Of a stretch of 21,598 nucleotides of DNA, positions 15,553 through 21,598 are shown piece by piece. A program made the position numbers and the translations under genes. This DNA comes from Bacteroidota bacterium (GTDB lineage Bacteria; Bacteroidota; Bacteroidia; Bacteroidales; UBA1556): positions 1-21,598 of the forward strand of contig QMPB01000010.1 of assembly GCA_003648395.1 (NCBI GenBank), read 5' to 3'. Positions within the stretch are counted from its first letter, which is position 1; every line of letters starts with the position of its first letter. Under the pieces are notes generated by a model. The model did no database searches. It was not told the origin of the DNA and worked only from the letters and a program-made list of their open reading frames with translations.

Positions 15553-18156
15553 TTGTTAACGAAATTATTAACATCATTTTTTAATATCAGACTGATAATC
15601 ATTGTATTAACGTACTTTATCAGCACTAGTGCTATTGCTCAGATTACAAATAGCGATTCTTTAGCGACTGTAAATGACAGTTTACAATTTGTGAAAAAAG
15701 AAATAGTAAAAAAGGTTAAGAAGAAATCAAAAATGAATTTGGTAGCTGAAGCAATTTATATTGCTGATGACAGTTTAATTATGGATAAAGCTAATCAAAA
15801 AGCCTATCTATATCACAATGCCATAGTAAAATATGATGGAATTATTCTGAAAGCTGAATATATTGAGTTAGATTTTAAAAAGAATACTGTATATGCAATT
15901 GGTCTTCCTGATTCAGCAGGGGTAATACATGGAAGTCCTGTATTTAAAGATCATGGCGATGAATATAATGCAGCTATTATTAGATATAACTTTGACAGTA
16001 AAAAGGGATTAATTTCTGACGTTACAAAAACGGAGGGAGAAATGTTTGTTTGGCTTAAGAAAGGTAAAAAACTAAAAAACAGCATTACATATGTAGAAAC
16101 AGGTCATTTTACAACTTGTAGCGCTAAGCATCCACACTATAGAATTAGATTTAAAAAAGGAAAAATAATTCCAAATGATAAAATTGTAACAGGCCCTATT
16201 TATATGGAAGTTGAGGATATTCCTATTCCATTAGTTATACCATTTGGGTTTATCCCAAATACAAATAAAAGAAGTAATGGTGTATTAATTCCATCTTATG
16301 GGTACACAGAAAATCGTGGTTATAATTTAACAGATGGAGGTTATTATTGGGGTTTAGGAAGGCATTTAGATTTATCGTTGCGAGGTGATATATATACTAG
16401 AGGTAGTTGGGGAATAAAAGCTCTTTCAAGGTATAACTTTAGATATAGAGGTAGTGGAAGCCTAAATTTTAAATATGCATATAACAAATATGGAGAAACT
16501 GATACTAAGAATTTTAATGAAGATAAATCATTCTTTTTTAAATGGCAGCACAGACAAGACCCAAAAGCAAATCCATATAGTAGCTTCTCTGCTAATGTGA
16601 ATTTTGGTAGTAAATCATACAATAAATTAAACTCAAATAATACAACTGATTATCTCCAAAATACCTTCCACTCAAGTATAGCATATAGTGCACGAATAGG
16701 TGATGGGTATAATTTTACTGCAAGTATTAATCATTCTCAAAACTCACAAACAGGATCAATTACACTTACTGCACCGCAGCTAGCTTTCAGTACACCTAGA
16801 TTTAATCCTTTTAAAAGAAAGAATCCTATTGGACCTAAAAGATGGTATGAAAAAATATCTCTTTCTTATAAAATGGATACAAAAAATACATTAACAACTA
16901 TTGATACCAATTTCTTCAATAGCACTTGGAAAGATTTTGATAAAGCTGTTAAACATGTGATCCCACTAAGTAGTACAGTAAATCTAGGACATTGGAGTTG
17001 GACTAATTCTTTGAACTTAACTGAAAGATGGTATTTTCAACATCAAAATAGATTCTGGGAAAATGATACTATTTTTGAAGGAACAGATACTATTGCTCCT
17101 CATTTAGTTACAGAGCAAGTTGAAGCATTTAGTGCCGTACATGAATTCAATTATAGCTCATCTATCAATACTCGAATCTATGGTATGTTCATGTTTAGAA
17201 AAGGACCTGTTAAAGCATTACGTCATGTACTAACTCCAAATCTAAGTTTCAATTATCACCCAGACTTCGGCAATTCACCATACAACTATTATCAAGAATA
17301 TACTGATAAGAATGGAGATACAATACGGTATAATATTTACGAAGGGCAAATGTATGGTTCACCAAGTGATGGAAAATCTGGAAGAGTAGCCCTAAATTTT
17401 GGGAACAACTTTGAAATAAAAGTACGTAATAGAAAAGACACTATTAAAGGTACTAAGAAAATAAAACTAATAGATAATTTAACTATTGGAACATCATATA
17501 ATCTTGCAGCAAAAGAATTTGCATTAGCTCCTTTAACTGTAACTGCTCGAACTACACTATACAAAGGCCTTAGCGTAAGATATGCTGGTTATTGGGATTT
17601 TTATGGTATTGACTCTACTGGTAACAGAATTAATAAATTTAACTGGGACCTCGGGAACTCTATTTTTAGAAAAACAAAAGGCATTTGGAATCTAGGTTTT
17701 AATTATAGAATAAGCTCTAATACAAAGAAAAAGAAAAAATACAAGTCAAATAAAGGATCTAAAAATCAGCTCAATGACTTAAATAACCATCTAGACGATT
17801 ATGTGGATTTTAATAACGCATGGGCATTTAACCTTTCTTACAACTTCAGTAATACTAATGCATACAATGTTACACAAATGCAGTACGATAATAAGATTGT
17901 ACAGACTCTAGGCATAAATGGAAGTATTAATATCACAAATAAATGGAAAATCGGTGTTAGAACAGGTTGGGATTTTCAAGCCAATAAGATTTCTATAGCA
18001 ACTATTGATATATATAGAGATTTACATTGTTGGGAATTGATGTTCAATTGGATTCCAATAGGCCCAAGAAGAAGCTATAATCTTACAATTAGAGTTAAGT
18101 CACCAATGCTACAAGATCTTAAACTTAATAGAAAGAGAAACTGGAGAGATTATTAG
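15553..18156 (+). CDS. lptD: LPS-assembly outer-membrane protein LptD
   Basis: An 867-residue outer-membrane translocon that inserts LPS into the outer leaflet. The signal peptide is 1-29 (STSAIA before Gln30). An OstA/LptA-like beta-jellyroll follows (about 50-200), with the typical TTCSAKHPHYRIRFKKGK and IPIPLVIPFGFIPN stretches. The barrel covers the rest and ends with a characteristic tail (IPIGPRRSYNLTIRVKSPM, LQDLKLNRKRNW). The disulfide-pair pattern of E. coli LptD is not present: only a few Cys are visible. There is no ATG between the in-frame stop (15541-15543) and the signal peptide, so TTG 15553 is the only sensible start. It is convergent with porQ (40-nt gap) without a visible terminator. 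Confidence 0.93.
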   Translation: MLTKLLTSFFNIRLIIIVLTYFISTSAIAQITNSDSLATVNDSLQFVKKEIVKKVKKKSKMNLVAEAIYIADDSLIMDKANQKAYLYHNAIVKYDGIILKAEYIELDFKKNTVYAIGLPDSAGVIHGSPVFKDHGDEYNAAIIRYNFDSKKGLISDVTKTEGEMFVWLKKGKKLKNSITYVETGHFTTCSAKHPHYRIRFKKGKIIPNDKIVTGPIYMEVEDIPIPLVIPFGFIPNTNKRSNGVLIPSYGYTENRGYNLTDGGYYWGLGRHLDLSLRGDIYTRGSWGIKALSRYNFRYRGSGSLNFKYAYNKYGETDTKNFNEDKSFFFKWQHRQDPKANPYSSFSANVNFGSKSYNKLNSNNTTDYLQNTFHSSIAYSARIGDGYNFTASINHSQNSQTGSITLTAPQLAFSTPRFNPFKRKNPIGPKRWYEKISLSYKMDTKNTLTTIDTNFFNSTWKDFDKAVKHVIPLSSTVNLGHWSWTNSLNLTERWYFQHQNRFWENDTIFEGTDTIAPHLVTEQVEAFSAVHEFNYSSSINTRIYGMFMFRKGPVKALRHVLTPNLSFNYHPDFGNSPYNYYQEYTDKNGDTIRYNIYEGQMYGSPSDGKSGRVALNFGNNFEIKVRNRKDTIKGTKKIKLIDNLTIGTSYNLAAKEFALAPLTVTARTTLYKGLSVRYAGYWDFYGIDSTGNRINKFNWDLGNSIFRKTKGIWNLGFNYRISSNTKKKKKYKSNKGSKNQLNDLNNHLDDYVDFNNAWAFNLSYNFSNTNAYNVTQMQYDNKIVQTLGINGSINITNKWKIGVRTGWDFQANKISIATIDIYRDLHCWELMFNWIPIGPRRSYNLTIRVKSPMLQDLKLNRKRNWRDY

Positions 18157-18196
18157 GAGAAAGTATTATTGAGTTCTGAGTTGGAAAAAATGAAAT

Positions 18197-19261
18197 TTAT
18201 TCTTTCGTTGCGAAGAAATTATCGAAATTAGTACCTATAGTGATAGTGTTTGTTCCCCCAGCTAAATGATATGATGCCCTTGAATAGGATATCTTAAACT
18301 TATAAACTTTCAACCCAAACCCAAAAGAGAAACCAACCAATGCCGCCCTACTCGCTATTCTCATTTCTTGCTGACGACGATAATTATAACCCAACCTAAG
18401 CATAAAATTTCCCTTTCCTGGCACAAATTCAACTCCCAGTACTGCATGTCGTAAAGCGTTATCTGCAAAATTCCATGCTTTTGATGGTTCATTTTTCTCA
18501 CCAGTAAACGGATCAACATCTCCTTTAGAATTTGGATCATTATACTTTAAATCCCACGTCTGAAGATTATTTAACAAAAATAACAACCTGAAAGGTGCAT
18601 GCTCAAATTTCTTTGCAATACCCATTTGTATTTGAAAAGGCAACGTCTCTCTATATTGATCTGTATATGTTGTAATTTGCCTTCCCATATTTTTTAAAAT
18701 CAACGAAGTAGAAAATAATTTCTTTCTATTAGAATATGTTAAAGCAACATCAGCGGCAATACCATATGAAGAGTACGAATCTAGTGATGAAAATATATTT
18801 TTAAGATTTACACCCAAGCGTAGTTTTTCTGTTAAAACCTTGGACCAACCAATTACAAAAGCATATTCTGAAGCTGTAAACTCCGCAGTTTTCTGCCCTA
18901 CAGCATCTGTTTCATCAAAAGTACCATAATTAATAAATTGTAATGTCCCCACAAAAGTCCCAAATTTATTAAAATGATGCCCGTAAGAAACAAATCCAGC
19001 ATTTATATCAGAAAAATAATCCAAATAATTTAATGAGATTTGATGATCCATTTCTTCATTAATTAACGATGGGTTTGCATAAGCTAAATCAATATCACCA
19101 TCATCAATTGGTAAAAAATTTGTACCTAATGCAGTAACTCGCCCCGAATTAGATATATTCATAAATTCATACACATTTCTACCCCCCTGTTGCGCTGATA
19201 CCCAATCAGAATGTATTAAAAACAATAATAGGACAAGTAATATTAATGAATTATTCTTCAA
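18197..19261 (-). CDS. porQ: type IX secretion system outer-membrane protein PorQ
   Basis: A 354-residue exported protein with signal peptide 1-23 (WVSA before Gln24). The mature start QQGGRNVYEFMNISNSGRVTA, followed by DGDIDLAYANPSL and alternating aromatic strands, matches PorQ, a FadL/PorV-like barrel of the type IX secretion system. PorQ acts with PorU, PorV and PorZ at the outer-membrane attachment complex that processes and anchors secreted cargo. The start is TTG (codon at 19261-19259); the frame has a TGA 14 codons upstream and no ATG before the signal peptide. The presence of PorQ implies that the organism encodes a T9SS elsewhere. Confidence 0.9.
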   Translation of the reverse strand: MKNNSLILLVLLLFLIHSDWVSAQQGGRNVYEFMNISNSGRVTALGTNFLPIDDGDIDLAYANPSLINEEMDHQISLNYLDYFSDINAGFVSYGHHFNKFGTFVGTLQFINYGTFDETDAVGQKTAEFTASEYAFVIGWSKVLTEKLRLGVNLKNIFSSLDSYSSYGIAADVALTYSNRKKLFSTSLILKNMGRQITTYTDQYRETLPFQIQMGIAKKFEHAPFRLLFLLNNLQTWDLKYNDPNSKGDVDPFTGEKNEPSKAWNFADNALRHAVLGVEFVPGKGNFMLRLGYNYRRQQEMRIASRAALVGFSFGFGLKVYKFKISYSRASYHLAGGTNTITIGTNFDNFFATKE

Positions 19262-19299
19262 ATCTATATTCTTATATTTGTGATTTGTATTTCAAACGT

Positions 19300-19307
19300 C
19301 AAATATA
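19300..19307 (-). promoter_or_regulatory. -7 element TATATTTG (minus strand) upstream of porQ
   Basis: The plus strand reads CAAATATA, the complement of TATATTTG, an exact TAnnTTTG match 38 nt before the porQ TTG start. No -33 TTTG is seen. On the other strand GATATTTG (19341-19348) is the nearest candidate for the divergent 682-residue gene, with one mismatch. Confidence 0.5.
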
Positions 19308-19383
19308 TTTTATTATTTTACTCCTATTAAAATAATTGTTGATATTTGCCAACACTATATTAATAGCGTAGATATACAAGCAA

Positions 19384-21432
19384 ATGAATAAACCATATAT
19401 AAGAACAATATTTACATTTCTACTATTAAGTTTTATTAACTCATCCATATTTGGACAATCTGAAAAACTTAATTCAGAAAAATATTGGATATATAGAGAC
19501 CGCTTAATACACGATTTTATGCTCGGTATTGGACTAGATAATGGCAAAAGCTTCCCTTTTATGGAGAGATATAGGTATTCTCATTCAAAATCAGCTACTT
19601 TATATTGGGATGATGCAACTATTGGACATGGATATTATATTGCCATACTAGCAACAGAATATAAACTATTAAATGACAATCATAAAAACACTGAGCAAAC
19701 AATAAGGGAACTATTCTTTGCCCTTGAAGCATTAAATAACCTTGACTATAAAGCAGAAACTAGATATTATGATTCTAACAACAAACTTGGTAAACCTTCT
19801 TTAAATGGCTTTTTTATTAGAGACCTTGCAAGCGACTCTATGAAAAAATACACAAACTATACTTGGCTCAATTCTAACTCTAATTTATTAGATGTTGAAA
19901 AACTATATGGTGGTTCATTAGATAATAAGCCCAATGATGCAATAGCAGAAATGTCGAAAGATCAAGTAATATTTCTAATGGTAGGTTTAAGATTAGTTCA
20001 AAAACTAATTCCAGAAAACTTATCATATATTGAAACCAACAAATCAAAAACCTTTAGAAATAGTAATAACTATTTTATACGTAAAGAGGCTGTGGAAATT
20101 GCCAACAGGATACTAAAGTATATCAGTAAAAACTCTAAAACAGCTTTTCCATTAGTTTATTATCATTGGAATATTATTAATCCTGTTACAAATAACAATG
20201 TTGATAGAGGCTTTAATGCATTTAGTCAAGCATTAGGATTTGAGAAACTTTATAAAACTTTTAATAATCAAGATTCAAGTTTGTTTACAAAAATAGGAGA
20301 AAAAGCTGCTGCAAAACTAGTAAGTGGTGGAACAAAAATGCTATTAAATCCTGTCGTAAAAAATGGAGAAGGACATATGGTACTAACATTAGCGGCAATT
20401 AGTAATCAGTGGGGAAAGAAAACAAAAAGAAAACTTGAAAATAAGTGTTTTAAGAATTATAAAAATAATGCCAATTACGACTATCTTGTTTTACTATATT
20501 CAGTACTATTTGACGATACACTAGAGATAAATAGACAACCGTACTTTCTAAAACTACTAAACTCAGCCCCATTAAATGGACCTTTCAACTACAACCATAA
20601 TAATGAATTTGCTAATTTTGAGTGGAGTACTTCAAGAAGGTATACTAGACCAGAAAACAGAGGAGAAAATACTCAAAGCCACCCTGGCGATTATAATGGT
20701 ATTGGATTTATGCTACTAGAAAACCTATACAATATTTACTATCATAAAACTAAAAACATAATGGAGAATTCTATTTCTCTAAGAAGTAAAATGCTAGCAA
20801 ATCCATATTACTATTTTGAAAAACATTACTATAATATTGCTAACCAAATGCCAAACACCTTCAATCACAGCTATACTGACAATTGTATTATTTCTGATAC
20901 TTTATTTATAAATAAAAATAGAAAAAGTGAAGCTAATTATTATTCACACTTAAAATTACCAGAAACAAGTTCTACATTTACGCTTAACTTAAACAAGCCT
21001 CTTTGTAATAGTTCGGAACCTAGTTTAATAAAAATTGATAGTTCTGGAGTGCTTTCATTGGGAGAAACTACTTGCGCAAAGAAACTTTGTGGAATAATTA
21101 GAATAAAAGATGGCGCTGCACTTATAATTGGGAAATTTTCTAGGTTGGAAATGAATGCAAATTCTAAGATTATAATTGAAGATGGTGGTCAATTAATTTT
21201 TGAAGACTATTCAAATATTCTTTTATTTGATAGCAGTCAGATTATTGTAAGAGCAGAAGGCAACCTAAGCATCTCTGATGAATCAAGTATTTATCTAAGC
21301 AATTATTACAACCACATCACATTTAATAAGAATTCTTCATCTATTAATAAATATAAATTTCTTTCTAATACAATTTCTAAAAAACCTGATGAAATAATTA
21401 CTATTGGCAAAGGTATAGTAATTGTAAAGTAA
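19384..21432 (+). CDS. secreted two-domain protein of unknown function with C-terminal octad-repeat solenoid
   Basis: I do not recognise this 682-residue protein. Residues 1-24 form a signal peptide (before Gln25). Residues about 30-460 are largely helical with repeated aromatic and Asp/Asn-rich loops (WDDATIGHGYYIAILATEY, GDYNGIGFMLLENLYNIYY), which suggests an alpha/alpha-toroid such as those in polysaccharide lyases or glycosidases, but no catalytic signature is certain. Residues 577-648 consist of nine successive 8-residue units without gaps (for example NSKIIIED, GGQLIFED), which predicts a parallel beta-solenoid. The last 34 residues leave the repeat and do not clearly match a T9SS sorting domain. 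Several Cys (e.g. in DNCII, KPLCN, TTCAKKLCG) could form disulfides. It diverges from porQ. Confidence 0.93.
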   Translation: MNKPYIRTIFTFLLLSFINSSIFGQSEKLNSEKYWIYRDRLIHDFMLGIGLDNGKSFPFMERYRYSHSKSATLYWDDATIGHGYYIAILATEYKLLNDNHKNTEQTIRELFFALEALNNLDYKAETRYYDSNNKLGKPSLNGFFIRDLASDSMKKYTNYTWLNSNSNLLDVEKLYGGSLDNKPNDAIAEMSKDQVIFLMVGLRLVQKLIPENLSYIETNKSKTFRNSNNYFIRKEAVEIANRILKYISKNSKTAFPLVYYHWNIINPVTNNNVDRGFNAFSQALGFEKLYKTFNNQDSSLFTKIGEKAAAKLVSGGTKMLLNPVVKNGEGHMVLTLAAISNQWGKKTKRKLENKCFKNYKNNANYDYLVLLYSVLFDDTLEINRQPYFLKLLNSAPLNGPFNYNHNNEFANFEWSTSRRYTRPENRGENTQSHPGDYNGIGFMLLENLYNIYYHKTKNIMENSISLRSKMLANPYYYFEKHYYNIANQMPNTFNHSYTDNCIISDTLFINKNRKSEANYYSHLKLPETSSTFTLNLNKPLCNSSEPSLIKIDSSGVLSLGETTCAKKLCGIIRIKDGAALIIGKFSRLEMNANSKIIIEDGGQLIFEDYSNILLFDSSQIIVRAEGNLSISDESSIYLSNYYNHITFNKNSSSINKYKFLSNTISKKPDEIITIGKGIVIVK

Positions 21433-21448
21433 TAATTTCCAACACACA

Positions 21449-21516
21449 CCCCCTATTTTATCAAGCACAAACAATTATTTATTAACTTTCTATCAACCTA
21501 CCCCCCTATTTTATCA
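21449..21516 (+). promoter_or_regulatory. two copies of CCCCCTATTTTATCA 53 bp apart, putative regulator sites
   Basis: Identical 15-mers lie at 21449-21463 and 21502-21516. Their spacing of 53 bp is about five helical turns, so both face the same side of DNA. The C-runs stand out in AT-rich sequence. TACTTTCG (21537-21544), one mismatch from TAnnTTTG, starts 20 nt after the second copy. This looks like an activator-controlled promoter for a gene beyond the right edge. Confidence 0.55.
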
Positions 21517-21572
21517 TAGTGTATGGAATTTTAACATACTTTCGCAAAATAAAATACTAATTAATAAATATC

Positions 21573-21598
21573 AAATAGTAAATAATAAATAGTAAATA
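21573..21598. repeat. 14-bp tandem repeat cut by the window end
   Basis: AAATAGTAAATAAT (21573-21586) is followed directly by the first 12 bases of a second identical unit (21587-21598). More copies may lie beyond the edge. It would fall in the leader of the transcript predicted from 21537-21544. Confidence 0.5.

Noticed and set aside
18157..18196. Terminator between the convergent lptD and porQ genes
   Set aside because: The 40-nt gap contains no stable inverted repeat followed by a T-run.
1..21598. Mobile elements, CRISPR arrays, tRNA or rRNA genes, defence or toxin-antitoxin systems
   Set aside because: No transposase, integrase, spaced repeat array, tRNA-like cloverleaf or recognisable defence protein was found; all genes fit core or envelope families except the last.

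Overview
This window is an AT-rich (roughly 30% G+C by eye) chromosomal segment of a Bacteroidota bacterium. The evidence is taxon-typical families (DUF5686/CarboxypepD_reg, DUF3276, DUF5683, an extended LepB, PorQ of the type IX secretion system), several good matches to the Bacteroidota promoter element TAnnTTTG, and few Shine-Dalgarno sequences. I see no insertion sequence, integrase, CRISPR array, tRNA or rRNA. The region looks like vertically inherited core genome with one lineage-specific gene at the right end.

Layout, left to right. (1) 2-4414: the C-terminal part of an alpha/beta hydrolase that starts outside the window, then a DUF5686 outer-membrane protein, lptB (ATPase of LPS export) and a small PUR-like DUF3276 protein that ends in a clear terminator. 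(2) 4539-9925: a forward cluster of tightly spaced genes, comprising an MBL-fold hydrolase, parA and parB (overlapping by ATGA), DUF5683, dapB and a long lepB, closed by a strong bidirectional terminator. It joins chromosome partitioning, lysine/diaminopimelate synthesis and signal-peptide cleavage. (3) 9991-12742: a TerB-like gene on the minus strand, a two-TM potassium channel with an RCK domain, and an orphan TAXI-type solute-binding protein, followed by a second bidirectional terminator. (4) 12839-15369, minus strand: N-acetylmuramoyl-L-alanine amidase, an MlaD/MCE protein and a VF530 (DUF2132) protein. (5) 15553-19261: lptD, divergent from the amidase, and porQ, convergent with lptD. (6) 19384-21432: a secreted 682-residue protein I cannot assign. 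Its C-terminus has a striking gap-free 8-residue repeat. After it comes a regulatory-looking region with two copies of a C-rich motif 53 bp apart, which probably serves a gene beyond the window.

The common theme is envelope biogenesis: LPS transport (LptB, LptD), phospholipid/MCE transport, peptidoglycan remodelling, DAP synthesis, signal peptidase, and a T9SS accessory protein. Three outer-membrane or exported proteins (DUF5686, LptD, PorQ) appear to start at TTG, and the channel at GTG, with no usable in-frame ATG. There is no gene-free stretch longer than 300 bases. I found no convincing new multi-gene system. The most novel items are the octad-repeat secreted protein and the paired C-rich sites at the right edge.
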